A DNA stretch of 64,000 bases, from positions 124,001-188,000 of the forward strand of contig NZ_AJYZ02000002.1 in assembly GCF_000272045.2 (NCBI RefSeq). Reading direction: 5' to 3'. Shown piece by piece: positions 53,651 through 63,808 of this stretch; position 1 is the first letter of the stretch; each line of letters opens with the position of its first letter. A program made the position numbers and the translations under genes. Source of the DNA: Vibrio crassostreae 9ZC13. GTDB lineage: Bacteria; Pseudomonadota; Gammaproteobacteria; Enterobacterales; Vibrionaceae. The notes beneath the pieces were generated by a model. That model was given only the letters and a program-made list of their open reading frames with translations. It searched no databases and was not told where the DNA came from.

Positions 53651-54100
53651 TTTGTAGCTCCAAAGTGGATAGTAGAAAATTCGTTGCGTAATGTAACAAA
53701 ATGGAATGAAACAATGATTACAACGAATGTTAATTCGTGACTTAGATCGATTACTTTATGGTGTTCTGCAAGACGCCTCCCAAACCTGATTAATCGATGT
53801 GCAACTGATATCGATAATATTAGTCCATTCATTTCACCTGCTTATCGATAAATTCAATCCCTTATCAGCTTTTCGAATAAAAAATGAAATTTTAGAATTT
53901 CCAGTAATATGAGAGGCTCGTCATAATGCCTATATCAAGGACGTATCAGGCAGACGAATAGCAAGGATAGCTCAACACGAAGCTTCTGTTTTCTTCTAGT
54001 GCCAATACTCCCATTCACTCAAGTGGATGAGTTAAATCCCATGCTTGGCAAGACCAAGTAATGAATTGCTCGTAACGCGAGCCTTAAAGGAAGCACTGAA
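53651..54100. other. Divergent region between cpdB and cysD
   Basis: 450 bases without a convincing gene. TTTCCA (53898–53903) and CATAAT (53922–53927), spacer 18, is a possible weak cysD promoter; a positively regulated promoter is expected because the cysteine genes need CysB, but no CysB site was identified. cpdB reads the other way. Confidence 0.5.
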
Positions 54101-55009
54101 ATGGACCAAGAACGTTTAACCCACCTAAAACAGCTCGAAGCGGAAAGTATTCATATTATCCGTGAAGTAGCGGCTGAGTTTGATAACCCAGTGATGATGT
54201 ACTCCATCGGAAAAGATTCTTCTGTGATGCTTCATTTAGCTCGCAAAGCGTTTTATCCAGGCAAGATTCCATTCCCGCTATTGCATGTAGATACGGATTG
54301 GAAATTCCGCGAGATGATTGAGTTTCGTGATCGTACGGCTAAAAAGTACGGCTTCGACCTTTTAGTACATAAGAACCCAGAAGGTATTGAGATGGGTTGT
54401 AGCCCATTTGTACATGGTTCTTCGAAGCACACTGACATCATGAAAACACAGGGCCTTAAGCAGGCGTTAAACAAGTATGGGTTCGATGCGGCTTTTGGTG
54501 GTGCGCGTCGTGATGAAGAAAAATCTCGTGCGAAAGAACGTGTTTATTCTTTCCGTGATAAGAACCATACGTGGGATCCAAAAAACCAGCGTCCAGAGCT
54601 TTGGCACACCTACAACGGTCAGGTTAATAAGGGCGAAAGCATTCGTGTCTTCCCGCTATCTAATTGGACTGAGCTCGATATCTGGCAATACATCTATCTA
54701 GAGAGCATCGATATTGTTCCACTTTACCTTTCAGACAAACGCCCTGTAGTTGAGCGTGATGGCATGCTGATCATGGTTGATGATGACCGTATGGAGCTGC
54801 AAGAAGGTGAAGTGATTGAAGAGAAAAGCGTTCGTTTTCGTACTTTAGGCTGTTACCCATTAACCGGAGCGGTTGAATCTGAGGCGAATACGCTAACGGG
54901 CATTATTGAAGAGATGCTGGTGGCGACGTCTAGTGAGCGTCAAGGTCGAGCGATTGACCATGATCAGTCGGGCTCTATGGAGCTGAAAAAGCGCCAAGGT
55001 TATTTCTAA
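54101..55009 (+). CDS. cysD: Sulfate adenylyltransferase subunit 2
   Basis: 302 residues. PP-loop [13 protein letters not shown] makes APS from ATP and sulfate, with GTP hydrolysis by CysN as driver. Starts the sulfate activation operon. Confidence 0.97.
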   Translation: MDQERLTHLKQLEAESIHIIREVAAEFDNPVMMYSIGKDSSVMLHLARKAFYPGKIPFPLLHVDTDWKFREMIEFRDRTAKKYGFDLLVHKNPEGIEMGCSPFVHGSSKHTDIMKTQGLKQALNKYGFDAAFGGARRDEEKSRAKERVYSFRDKNHTWDPKNQRPELWHTYNGQVNKGESIRVFPLSNWTELDIWQYIYLESIDIVPLYLSDKRPVVERDGMLIMVDDDRMELQEGEVIEEKSVRFRTLGCYPLTGAVESEANTLTGIIEEMLVATSSERQGRAIDHDQSGSMELKKRQGYF

Positions 55010-55027
55010 GAATCTAAGGAAAGAAAA

Positions 55028-56458
55028 ATGAATAGTGCAGTAGAAGCCGAATTGGCTGAACTAGGGATTGAAGGTTATCTAAGTCAGCATCAGCATAAAT
55101 CTATGCTTAGATTTTTAACTTGTGGCTCGGTAGATGACGGTAAAAGTACGCTAATCGGTCGCTTACTCCATGATACAAAACAGATTTATGAAGATCAGCT
55201 AGCGGCGGTTCACTCGGATAGCCAACGAGTGGGAACGACAGGTGAGAAACCTGATTTGGCACTGCTTGTTGATGGTCTGCAGGCTGAGCGTGAGCAAGGG
55301 ATCACGATCGATGTGGCTTACCGCTACTTCTCGACTCAAAAACGTAAGTTCATTATTGCTGATACTCCTGGGCATGAGCAGTATACGCGCAACATGGCAA
55401 CAGGCGCTTCAACGTGTGATCTGGCGGTGATCTTGATTGATGCTCGTAAGGGCGTTCTGGATCAAACACGTCGTCACTCGTTTATCTCTAACCTGCTTGG
55501 TTTGAAGCATTTCATCGTTGCTGTAAACAAGATGGATCTTGTGGAGTATTCACAAGATCGTTTTGAAGAGATTCGCGATCAGTATCTAGAGTTTGCAGAA
55601 AACCTAGAAGGTGAAACCAATATTCAGATCTTGCCAGTATCGGCGCTTGAAGGCATCAACGTTGCTGCACCAAGTAAAGAGCTTGCATGGTTCGAAGGCC
55701 CATCTCTGCTAGAAGTGTTAGAGAACGTCGACATTGACCAAAAGCGTTCGGCAGGTGAATTCCGATTCCCAGTTCAGTACGTCAATCGTCCTAACTTAGA
55801 CTTCCGCGGTTTTGCTGGCACCGTTGCCTCTGGCCGTGTCAGTGTCGGTGATGAAATCAAGGCGCTGCCGTCGGGTAAAACCTCTAAGGTTGCACGCATT
55901 GTAACTTTTGATGGTGATTTGGAGTCTGCGCAAGCGGGCTTGGCAGTAACACTGACTCTTGAAGATGAGATTGATATCAGTCGTGGTGATTTGATTGTGC
56001 TAGAAAACGCGCAGATTGAATCCACTAACCACGTATTGGCTGACATCGTGTGGATGACAGAGCAACCATTGCAACCGGGCAAAGCTTACGACATCAAGAT
56101 CGCAGGCAAGAAAACCGTTGGTCAGGTTGAAACGGTTCGTCACCAATACGACATCAACAACCTATCGACTCACGCTGTCGATGAGTTGCCATTGAATGGC
56201 ATTGGCTTGTGTGAATGGTCACTGAACGAGACTGTCGCGCTGGATAAATACCGTGAAAGTGCCGATACCGGTGGCTTCATCGTTATCGACCGACTAACCA
56301 ACGTGACGGTTGGCGCGGGTTTGATTCGAGACCGTTTGGACTCTGTTGAACAGCAAGTCGGTAACTTCTCTGCATTTGAACTTGAGTTCAACGCATTGGT
56401 TCGCAAACATTTCCCTCATTGGGATGCCAAAGATCTAAGCCAACTACTGAAGTCATAA
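55028..56458 (+). CDS. cysN: Sulfate adenylyltransferase subunit 1
   Basis: 476 residues, an EF-Tu-like GTPase: [21 protein letters not shown] and NKMD. Coupled to CysD, 18 bases downstream. Confidence 0.97.
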   Translation: MNSAVEAELAELGIEGYLSQHQHKSMLRFLTCGSVDDGKSTLIGRLLHDTKQIYEDQLAAVHSDSQRVGTTGEKPDLALLVDGLQAEREQGITIDVAYRYFSTQKRKFIIADTPGHEQYTRNMATGASTCDLAVILIDARKGVLDQTRRHSFISNLLGLKHFIVAVNKMDLVEYSQDRFEEIRDQYLEFAENLEGETNIQILPVSALEGINVAAPSKELAWFEGPSLLEVLENVDIDQKRSAGEFRFPVQYVNRPNLDFRGFAGTVASGRVSVGDEIKALPSGKTSKVARIVTFDGDLESAQAGLAVTLTLEDEIDISRGDLIVLENAQIESTNHVLADIVWMTEQPLQPGKAYDIKIAGKKTVGQVETVRHQYDINNLSTHAVDELPLNGIGLCEWSLNETVALDKYRESADTGGFIVIDRLTNVTVGAGLIRDRLDSVEQQVGNFSAFELEFNALVRKHFPHWDAKDLSQLLKS

Positions 56459-56523
56459 ACGACCAAGTAACAGCTTATTGAATCAGGCGGAAACCGATCG
56501 TTTCCGCCATAAAGGACGGGTAT

Positions 56524-58248
56524 ATGTGGCAACAAGGATTTGTATTAGCGATTTTGCTCGGCATCATTACTTGCCTGCTCGTTACCCGTATTAAGCCAAG
56601 CTTTATCTTTGCTGGCGCGGCGTTTATTGCTTTTATGGCTGGCATGATCGACTTGTCGAGCTTGGCTAATAACTTCACTAACTCCTCGTTACTGACTTTA
56701 ATTCTTCTGATCCTCGCATCAAGTGCGTTGGAGAAAACTCGCTTAATTAGCTGGGTTAGCCGCAATATCTCTGAAGGTAGGCTAGGTACCGTGGTTGCGA
56801 AGTTGGGTATTTCTACAGCGTTACTTTCTTCTTTTACTAATAACACTGCGGTGGTTGTTTCTTTGATCGGGGCGATCAAACGTAATCAACAGCACGCGCC
56901 GTCTAAGTTACTTATCCCTTTGTCATACGCTGCCATCTTAGGTGGCACCCTGACATTGATCGGCACATCAACCAACTTGATCATCAATAGCTTTGTTGAA
57001 GATGCCGGATTGCCGAGCTTAAACTTTTTCACACCCACCTTGATCGGTTTAGCGGTTTTGATCGGCGGCGTGTTGATCCTTATTCCTCTTAGCTATTTTT
57101 TACCCAGCTACGATGATGGTTCTCAAGATGATCTGCCTTACTTTTTAGAAGCCAGAGTGGAGCCGGGCTCACCGTTAGTTGGTCGCAGCGTAAGTGAAAA
57201 CAACCTCAGAGCATTGAGAAAACTGTTCTTAGCGGAAGTGATTCGAGACGGTAAGACCACCGCATCTATTGACCCTGATTTTATTCTTCAAGCTCGCGAC
57301 CGATTGCTGTTTTGTGGTGATGTAGAGAGTGTTGCAACACTGCAAGAAATCCAAGGTTTAACCCTGTTTGGTCAGCATCATTTGAATGGCCAGAGCTTTG
57401 TTGAAGTGGTGGTGAGTTCGTCGGCAAGCTTCTGTAACAAAACCCTGAAAACCAGCCAATTTAGAGATCGTTTCGATGCGGTTGTGGTTGCTATTCGTCG
57501 TGGCCATGAACGCCTAGAAGGTGGGCTAGGGAATATCACATTGACCGCTGGTGATACCTTGATTTTGGTTCCAGGTAAACGCTTTGAAGAACAGCGCCAA
57601 CAACACAACAAAGAGTTTGTGTTGATGAATGACTTAGATTCGAGTGCCAAGCTTGATGCCGACAAATCGACGTTCGTGTTGCTCGGCTTTGCTAGCGTGA
57701 TTGGTTTAGCCCTTATCGATGCAGTACCTATTATCAAAGGCTTAGCTGGTTTTCTACTGTTGCTGGTGGCATTTGGCGTGGTGCAACTGGGTGAGCTCCG
57801 CCGCCGTTTCCCAGTCGATATTGTGGTGATCGTGGGCTCTGCACTTTCTATTGCTCAACTGATGATTTCATCGGGTTTATCTGAGCGGATGGGGCTGATG
57901 TTTATGGAGGCGTTTAATGGCTGGGGCGTATTCGGTGCGTTAGTTGCTACCTACTTTATGACTTTGGTTTTGACAGAGCTGGTGACCAATAATGCGGCTG
58001 CAGCACTCTCATTTCCGATTGGCTACAGTATGGCAGTAGGTTATGGCGTTGACCCTATGCCGTTCATCATGGCGGTACTGTTTGGTGCCAGTGCCAGTTT
58101 TATCTCTCCATACGGCTACCAAACCAACTTACTTGTTTATAGCGTAGGTAATTACCATTTAACGGATTATCTGCGTATCGGCATTCCAATCTCGATTGTA
58201 TATTCGGGCTTGGTGCTGACCCTAATTCCTTATTTTTTCCCATTTTAA
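56524..58248 (+). CDS. SLC13-family permease with RCK_C domains
   Basis: 574 residues. About ten to twelve membrane helices in two halves with NSSLLTL and FTNNTAVVVSLIGAI, TNNAAAALSFPIG in the substrate region; two regulatory TrkA-C domains lie between (~205–370). Its place between cysN and cysC points to sulfate uptake. Sodium coupling is expected of the family but not shown. Confidence 0.85.
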   Translation: MWQQGFVLAILLGIITCLLVTRIKPSFIFAGAAFIAFMAGMIDLSSLANNFTNSSLLTLILLILASSALEKTRLISWVSRNISEGRLGTVVAKLGISTALLSSFTNNTAVVVSLIGAIKRNQQHAPSKLLIPLSYAAILGGTLTLIGTSTNLIINSFVEDAGLPSLNFFTPTLIGLAVLIGGVLILIPLSYFLPSYDDGSQDDLPYFLEARVEPGSPLVGRSVSENNLRALRKLFLAEVIRDGKTTASIDPDFILQARDRLLFCGDVESVATLQEIQGLTLFGQHHLNGQSFVEVVVSSSASFCNKTLKTSQFRDRFDAVVVAIRRGHERLEGGLGNITLTAGDTLILVPGKRFEEQRQQHNKEFVLMNDLDSSAKLDADKSTFVLLGFASVIGLALIDAVPIIKGLAGFLLLLVAFGVVQLGELRRRFPVDIVVIVGSALSIAQLMISSGLSERMGLMFMEAFNGWGVFGALVATYFMTLVLTELVTNNAAAALSFPIGYSMAVGYGVDPMPFIMAVLFGASASFISPYGYQTNLLVYSVGNYHLTDYLRIGIPISIVYSGLVLTLIPYFFPF

Positions 58249-58272
58249 TGCTGTTTATTTAAAGGACTAATT

Positions 58273-58893
58273 ATGACCGCAGTACTCAAATCCAAAGATG
58301 AGAATGTTGTGTGGCATCAACACTCGATTGATAAAACATTTCGCGCGGATCTGAAATCACAAAAGCCAGCCGTGCTCTGGTTCACGGGGTTGTCTGGTTC
58401 TGGTAAATCGACAGTCGCTGGAGCATTAGAAAATCGCTTGGCACAGCTTGGTTACCATACTTATTTATTGGATGGCGACAATGTGCGTCATGGATTATGT
58501 AGTGACCTTGGCTTCTCTGAGCAAGATCGTCGAGAGAACATCCGTCGTATTGGTGAGCTTGCTAAATTGATGGCAGATGCAGGCTTGATCGTGTTGTCAG
58601 CCTTTATTTCTCCGCATCAAGCTGAAAGGCAACTCGTGAGAGATTTATTGCCGGAAGGTGAGTTTCTTGAGGTGTTCGTCAATACGCCATTAGAGGTTTG
58701 CGAACAGCGTGATCCTAAAGGTCTGTATAAGAAAGCACGTGCCGGAGAAATCCCGAACTTCACAGGTATTAGTTCAGTGTACGAAGCGCCTCTGAGCCCT
58801 GAGATTGATCTACCTGCAGGTGAGAAGACACTCGATGAATTGGTCGAACGGTGTATTGATGCGTTGGAGAAGCGAAATATTTTAGCCAATTGA
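58273..58893 (+). CDS. cysC: Adenylylsulfate kinase
   Basis: 206 residues. P-loop GLSGSGKST near residue 39; DGDNVRHGL binds APS. Phosphorylates APS to PAPS. Last of the operon. Confidence 0.97.
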   Translation: MTAVLKSKDENVVWHQHSIDKTFRADLKSQKPAVLWFTGLSGSGKSTVAGALENRLAQLGYHTYLLDGDNVRHGLCSDLGFSEQDRRENIRRIGELAKLMADAGLIVLSAFISPHQAERQLVRDLLPEGEFLEVFVNTPLEVCEQRDPKGLYKKARAGEIPNFTGISSVYEAPLSPEIDLPAGEKTLDELVERCIDALEKRNILAN

Positions 58894-58907
58894 GATCGTT
58901 GGTACGA

Positions 58908-58968
58908 CTAAGGCTGTTCACTTACTTATCGACTTATTCATGACTGATAAGTAGTGCAGCCTTAGTTT
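58908..58968 (+). terminator. Long hairpin after cysC
   Basis: ACTAAGGCTG/CAGCCTTAGT and an inner CACTTACTTATC/GATAAGTAGTG with one bulge make a stem of about 20 pairs. The U-tract is weak. Confidence 0.55.
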
Positions 58969-59025
58969 ACCGAGACAAGAAACCTATCCCCTAGATTCTC
59001 TTTATTCCTCTTAATACTTCACTTC

Positions 59026-59069
59026 TTACACCGTCTATTTTAGCTCCGTCGAGTGTCTAGACGGTGTAA
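59026..59069. repeat. Perfect 12-bp inverted repeat overlapping the TIGR03899 stop
   Basis: TTACACCGTCTA and TAGACGGTGTAA with a 20-base loop. The minus-strand stop codon (59057–59059) falls at its edge. Likely acts as the terminator of that gene. Confidence 0.6.
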
Positions 59070-59965
59070 TTTACGCTGCTTTTCACTTCTGTCTGTACTG
59101 TGAATTTCTGGCTCAATAGTGCAATCAGTTGATCGTAATACTGCGTGTTTGGCTTGTTACCGAGCAAGGTACAAAGCTCATTGCCTGTAGGGCTGAATCG
59201 GTAGTAAACCAGCTTCACGCCTTTTGATAATGGTGCCAGTGACATGCTCTTACCTTGATAGGTTAGGTGCAGGGCTGGATCGAAATCAATCTCTCCGGAT
59301 TCTAATTCTGTGCCCAGAATAATCCCGAGCTCTATCAAGTGGAGCAAGCTGGAGTAGGGCAGGTTGTGCCCACCAAGGTTGATGGTGTTGGTGGTGTCCC
59401 TTTTGCCAAAGTTGAATAGCCCAGCATGAGATTTAAAGCCGAGTAAGAGCTTTCTGCTGTTATCGCTACCAAAACTGCAGCCTAATGAAGCTGCTCTTTG
59501 TAAGGTCAGTGCTTCCTTTGGCGTCATGTCTTTTAAGATTTGCAGTGCCTTCATCGACGTCGAGCCTGGGTTGGTGACTTCTCGTTTCAGTACTTGAGCC
59601 CATAGCCTCTGCATCGATGTATTGTGGATCTCTTGTGCCATGTCGAAGAAACGGTATAGCCAGTCCTGATCCGGGTCTCCAGCCGCTTCATCCTTACATG
59701 AAGAGTGCGCCAACTTTAGAATCTGTTCTAGGTTCTTTTGGCGAAGCTCTCTACGTTTTTTCTCTCGCAATAGTGCCCGTTCGATAAGCGTACTCTCAGC
59801 TTTATCCTTTGGCTTGGCACTATGACTAATTAAGAAATCGAGGCCGAAGCTTTGTGCGATGTGCAGCATTCTGCTGGCACTGTCGGCAATATGAGGCTTT
59901 TTCTCATGCTTTTGCTGTGTATCGCTAGCATGCTCAATGATCACTGGCTGTTTGGTTTCTGACAT
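59057..59965 (-). CDS. TIGR03899 family protein
   Basis: 302 residues, soluble, helical and charged; RALLREKKRRELRQKNLEQIL and WLYRFFDMAQEIHNTSMQRLWAQ are typical. I recognise the family as TIGR03899, restricted to marine gammaproteobacteria; function unknown. Alone in its transcript. Confidence 0.65.
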   Translation of the reverse strand: MSETKQPVIIEHASDTQQKHEKKPHIADSASRMLHIAQSFGLDFLISHSAKPKDKAESTLIERALLREKKRRELRQKNLEQILKLAHSSCKDEAAGDPDQDWLYRFFDMAQEIHNTSMQRLWAQVLKREVTNPGSTSMKALQILKDMTPKEALTLQRAASLGCSFGSDNSRKLLLGFKSHAGLFNFGKRDTTNTINLGGHNLPYSSLLHLIELGIILGTELESGEIDFDPALHLTYQGKSMSLAPLSKGVKLVYYRFSPTGNELCTLLGNKPNTQYYDQLIALLSQKFTVQTEVKSSVNYTV

Positions 59966-60284
59966 AAGAGTACCGTTAGGAGACGACTCAAGACCAATCG
60001 TAGTAAATAATTGCTCGCTCTAGCTTGTTAAAACGCTCGATAACGGCGTTAGAACTTTTGATTGTAGAATAACCACTTATCAAAAAGCTCCGCCTGGTTC
60101 TCAAGCCTTTTTTCTACGCTATTTCTGAACACTTACTTATTGTGATTGGTATAACTGTCTAAAATGTAACTCTTTATCTTATTGGTGGCTAGATTTTGCG
60201 TGCAGAGTTGAAGGTTTCAACAAAATTTTACTTTTGTTAATGATAATAAAATGTTAAATTTGTTGTAATTCTCAAGGAGGAGTT
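59966..60284. other. Region before the 34-residue ORF
   Basis: 319 bases without another gene. GTTAATGATAATAAAATGT (60236–60254) matches 12 of 19 positions of the Fur consensus, lying 30 bases before the small ORF. Suggestive only. Confidence 0.35.
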
Positions 60285-60389
60285 ATGAATCAAGCCAATG
60301 ATAACAAGCTGAAGAAACAGCTTAGTATAGGGTTATTACTCGCGACTTATGTCGCTGTTCTAGCTTACTTATCTAATTACATCGCGTAA
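60285..60389 (+). CDS. 34-residue membrane peptide
   Basis: MNQANDNKLKKQLSIGLLLA at the start, ending LSNYIA. A polar/basic head (11 residues) then one hydrophobic helix of ~20 residues. AAGGAGG lies six bases before the ATG, the strongest Shine-Dalgarno in this stretch. Too short for usual gene finding; unknown function. Similar size to small regulators of membrane complexes. Confidence 0.6.
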   Translation: MNQANDNKLKKQLSIGLLLATYVAVLAYLSNYIA

Positions 60390-60479
60390 TTCAGAAGAAA
60401 ATTATCGTTATTAAACTGTTATTGAATGATCACACTCGTTCAGTGACGGCAGCTCATCCTTGAGCCAACCTTCTAATGA

Positions 60480-60995
60480 CTACATGTCGTCATACTCTTC
60501 AATCGCAGTACCTTCAATAAGATAACCGGTTTGCGCTAAGTCATGGCTGATTGACTCAGTTTTCAGCGTTCCGACCAAATAGATCACATCCCATAACTGC
60601 TGTATTGGTGCACCTTTCGGGAACTTCACGTAGATGATTTGGTTCGGTGGCGGCGGTGGCACGTGGATACATGCGCCAAAGTACGGTACCAGCAGAAACT
60701 CAGTGATCATATTCTCATCACCTTCCAATGGAATCACAAAGCCAGGAATCTTCACTGTGCTGCCATTCAGCTCTGGGCGAACAGCACCAAGTGTCGATTG
60801 TTGAGGTTTGTCCATACTATTGTGGTCAACCATCGGCATACCAAATGAATCTAGCTGAGCACGTTCTGATTCTGGAATCAAATCAATCCATTCAAGTGTT
60901 AATACCGATTCGTCATTCTGAGTGGTTTCAGCGTGAGCTGTACTGATAAATGGGAACAGAAGTAGCCCAAGTATCAGTAGGAATTTGCGTTGCAT
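60480..60995 (-). CDS. DUF3299 secreted protein
   Basis: 171 residues with signal peptide ending AHAE. DUF3299 motifs IPGFVIPLEGDE and LVPYFGACIHVPPPPPNQIIY are clear; the Cys-Ile-His may bind metal. Last of the zinc-type operon; probably periplasmic partner of the transporter. Confidence 0.82.
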   Translation of the reverse strand: MQRKFLLILGLLLFPFISTAHAETTQNDESVLTLEWIDLIPESERAQLDSFGMPMVDHNSMDKPQQSTLGAVRPELNGSTVKIPGFVIPLEGDENMITEFLLVPYFGACIHVPPPPPNQIIYVKFPKGAPIQQLWDVIYLVGTLKTESISHDLAQTGYLIEGTAIEEYDDM

Positions 60996-61009
60996 CGTAG
61001 GTTCCTATT

Positions 61010-62269
61010 TTAGATTCGAATCGTCATGCCATCAGACAATGACTGGCGGTAAGCCCTGAAAGCGGGAATAAAGCCGATAATGATTCCGGCAACTTGTACC
61101 AGCATAAGCAGTTTCCACTCATGCGGTGTGATTGCGGATATCGATATGTTGATACCATAACTTTGTTGCACAATAGGAGCAACCACTGCGATCAGCGCAA
61201 ACAGCACTGCAACACCTAATGTAATGCCAAGGAAGGTTAGTGCACTGGCTTCACTGATCAGTAAACCAAACACATGACGAGGTCTTGCGCCCATCGCACG
61301 TAGGATAGCCATCTCTCGACGCCTTTCTTGCAAGCTAGTGAGTAGGCTACTGAGCATACCCAATAATCCGGCGACAACAACAAACCCTGAAACAATCAGT
61401 AATGCTTGTTCTGCTACAGCCATCATTCCCCACAATTCGTGAAGCGCAATGCCCGGCATAATGGCGCTTAAAGGTTCTTGGCGGTAGTTATTGATTTCTC
61501 GTTGCAGTGCGAAGGTTTGGATCTTCGATTTAAGGCCAACCATCATCGCGGTAATCTGCTTCGGTTGGAAGTCACGTTGCTTTAGCGCTTCAGCATTCGG
61601 TGTGTGCCCGAGGTTGGCACCTGATTCCCAGCCAACATGAATTGCTTCGATTGCCTCTAGCGATACGTGTACGGTTTTGTCTACTGGTGTTCCTGTTGGC
61701 GCGAGTATTCCCACAATCTTGAAGGGCAGATTATCGTGACGGCTAAACGCAACATCACTGATACCGTGCGCAAGAATGATTTGATCACCTATTTTGTAAT
61801 CTAGCTTCTTCGCGACGTCGGCACCAATCACTACGTCAAATAGCTGATTAAACTCTTTGCCTTGCTGAAAAGTAAGTGGTTGCTTACTTCCATAGCGATA
61901 ATTCTCGAAGTAGCTATGGTTCGTGCCCATTACGCGGAAGCCTTTATGTGAATCACCCAATGAGATTGGGATCGCCCACTTTACAGCGTTGTGCTGGCTA
62001 AATTCTTCATAGCTTTTCCAGTCGATGTTGTTGGTCGCATTACCGATTCTAAATACGGAATAAAGCAGCAGGTTTACCTGACCAGAGCGGCCACCGACGA
62101 TAAGGTCAGTACCTGAAATCGTATTGGCGAAGCTGCTCTTAGCTTCGGTTCTTACACGTTCCACACCGAGTAATAGAATGACGGATACAGCCACAGTGAG
62201 AATAGTTAGAATGGCTGTGGCTTTACGGTTGAGTACGCTTTTTAAGGCTAAGTGAGTAATTACTTTCAT
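61010..62269 (-). CDS. ABC transporter permease, FtsX/MacB type
   Basis: 419 residues: helix 1 near 15–35, a large periplasmic domain (~40–275) and three C-terminal helices, the FtsX layout. RRREMAILRAMGARPRHVF is the coupling loop. Start overlaps the ATPase stop by four bases. Confidence 0.88.
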   Translation of the reverse strand: MKVITHLALKSVLNRKATAILTILTVAVSVILLLGVERVRTEAKSSFANTISGTDLIVGGRSGQVNLLLYSVFRIGNATNNIDWKSYEEFSQHNAVKWAIPISLGDSHKGFRVMGTNHSYFENYRYGSKQPLTFQQGKEFNQLFDVVIGADVAKKLDYKIGDQIILAHGISDVAFSRHDNLPFKIVGILAPTGTPVDKTVHVSLEAIEAIHVGWESGANLGHTPNAEALKQRDFQPKQITAMMVGLKSKIQTFALQREINNYRQEPLSAIMPGIALHELWGMMAVAEQALLIVSGFVVVAGLLGMLSSLLTSLQERRREMAILRAMGARPRHVFGLLISEASALTFLGITLGVAVLFALIAVVAPIVQQSYGINISISAITPHEWKLLMLVQVAGIIIGFIPAFRAYRQSLSDGMTIRI

Positions 62270-62982
62270 ACGACAACCTTAGCTTGGTTAACGGTTTTTA
62301 AATCTATGGTTCGAGTGAACAACTTTTCTAGTGTTGGATCATGGCTAACAAAGATAAGAGTAGAACCTGCCTGGTTGGCTTGTTCTAACAACAGTTCGAT
62401 AAAAGCTTCTCGGTTGTCATGATCCAAAGCCGAGGTTGGCTCGTCGGCAATAATGATTTTGGGTTGGCCGATCAAAGCACGAGCGGCAGCAACACGTTGT
62501 TGTTGACCGATGCTTAACTCGGTAACGGGCTTGTCCATTAAAGCTTGAGGTAGCTTTAATCGGAGTAACAACTCTCGAGCCGTCTCTTGTAAGCTTTTCT
62601 GGCTTTCAGCGACTTGCTGTTTACGAATCTGTGAAAACTGGCAAGGAAGCGTCACGTTATCGATAACTGATAGATAAGGAAGCAGGTTAAATTGTTGGAA
62701 AATATAACCAATATGATCGGCTCTGAATTTATCTCTTTGACGAGGTGTAAGCTGAGTGAGGTCTTGATCAAGGATAGAGACTTCTCCTTGCTCAGCTTGG
62801 TTGATTCCGGTCAGTAGCCCTAACAAAGTTGATTTTCCACAACCACTTGGCCCTTTAATAAAAAGGTGCTCTTGGGCTTGGATGTGAAGAGAGGGGATCT
62901 CTAGCGTTGGTGGTAATTCAGGCTTCCAACGAAAGCTGATATTTTCGAGTTTGACCACAAGTGATGAACTGTCAGAAGACAT
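62266..62982 (-). CDS. ABC transporter ATP-binding protein
   Basis: 238 residues, LolD/MacB type. Walker A GPSGCGKST, signature LSIGQQQRVAAARAL and Walker B IIIADEPTSALD are intact. Pairs with the downstream permease. Confidence 0.92.
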   Translation of the reverse strand: MSSDSSSLVVKLENISFRWKPELPPTLEIPSLHIQAQEHLFIKGPSGCGKSTLLGLLTGINQAEQGEVSILDQDLTQLTPRQRDKFRADHIGYIFQQFNLLPYLSVIDNVTLPCQFSQIRKQQVAESQKSLQETARELLLRLKLPQALMDKPVTELSIGQQQRVAAARALIGQPKIIIADEPTSALDHDNREAFIELLLEQANQAGSTLIFVSHDPTLEKLFTRTIDLKTVNQAKVVV

Positions 62983-63123
62983 GCTAGCTCCAATAATTAA
63001 AGCGGTGTATCTACTGGACAGTAATTTGAAACATAAATTCTCAGGAACACACCGATTTGAACAGCCAAGTAAGCGATGACTTACCTGGCTGTTTATTTTA
63101 CGTTTAATCCGATCTAGGAGTGA

Positions 63124-63768
63124 TTAGAATCGGAAACTAATACGCTCTGCGTTAAGCACTTCTTGTACTTGAGCTGTGTCTGTTAGTAGGTTCACCGTCA
63201 TTTTTTCAGTGTTGCTGAACTTAGAGAACCACTGAGTGCTAACTGTGTCTAGCTTAGCAACATCTGAACATTCATAGTGGTACTCAACAGTGAACTCACC
63301 GTGGCCACCTTCTGAGTGATCGTGGCCTTCATGATCGTGGTGGTCGTGACCTTCGTGGTCATCATGATCGTGCTCAGCGTGGTCATGGTCTTTGTGGTCA
63401 TCATGATCGTGTTCAGCGTGGTCATGGTCTTTGTGGTCGTCATGACCGCCTTCTAAGGTGTTTGCTACTGACTTGAACTTCAGAGTACAACTCGCATTGT
63501 TAAAACTAAACAGCTCTTCTGGCTTGTTTAATTGTGCGATAGCCTGTTCAAACACTTTCTTCTGTTCTGCAGTTTTTGGAGCATGTTCAAACCCAACCAC
63601 ATCTGCGCCTGGAGCTGTTACTTCAACAAGCAATTCTTGCCCATCTTGCGCGATGTTTACTTCAACTTGGCCATGTACGTGTGCATCATGAGAGCGGAAT
63701 TCTTCGTTAGCTAGAGCATTTGTAGAGACAGTCATGCCGATAACAACGGCTAAAAAAGTAGGTTTCAT
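63124..63768 (-). CDS. zrgA: Zinc-binding periplasmic protein ZrgA (DUF2796)
   Basis: 214 residues. Signal peptide, then a DUF2796 domain (HDAHVHGQVEVNIAQ), a His/Asp-rich central stretch (~118–158) of HDHAEHDHDDHK type, and a C-terminal part. ZrgA in V. cholerae and V. parahaemolyticus is a Zur-regulated zinc-binding protein, and neighbouring ABC genes match the zrg operon. The His stretch includes a 39-bp near-perfect DNA duplication. Confidence 0.85.
   Translation of the reverse strand: MKPTFLAVVIGMTVSTNALANEEFRSHDAHVHGQVEVNIAQDGQELLVEVTAPGADVVGFEHAPKTAEQKKVFEQAIAQLNKPEELFSFNNASCTLKFKSVANTLEGGHDDHKDHDHAEHDHDDHKDHDHAEHDHDDHEGHDHHDHEGHDHSEGGHGEFTVEYHYECSDVAKLDTVSTQWFSKFSNTEKMTVNLLTDTAQVQEVLNAERISFRF
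63359..63436. repeat. 39-bp tandem repeat in zrgA
   Basis: Two copies of a 39-bp unit (63359–63397, 63398–63436) differ at one base. Each codes 13 residues (DDHKDHDHAEHDH type), keeping frame. Confidence 0.85.
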
Positions 63769-63808
63769 GTTTTTTCCTGAATAAAGGTTAATTAAAAAGT
63801 AGTGGTAA

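Noticed and set aside
53736..53752. CRP-like site upstream of cpdB (CGTGA-N6-TCGAT)
   Set aside because: Left half fits, right half matches only two of five positions; not above what A+T-rich DNA would give.
53647..53832. 61-codon minus-strand frame upstream of cpdB
   Set aside because: Overlaps the cpdB start region and lacks an RBS; reads as promoter region.
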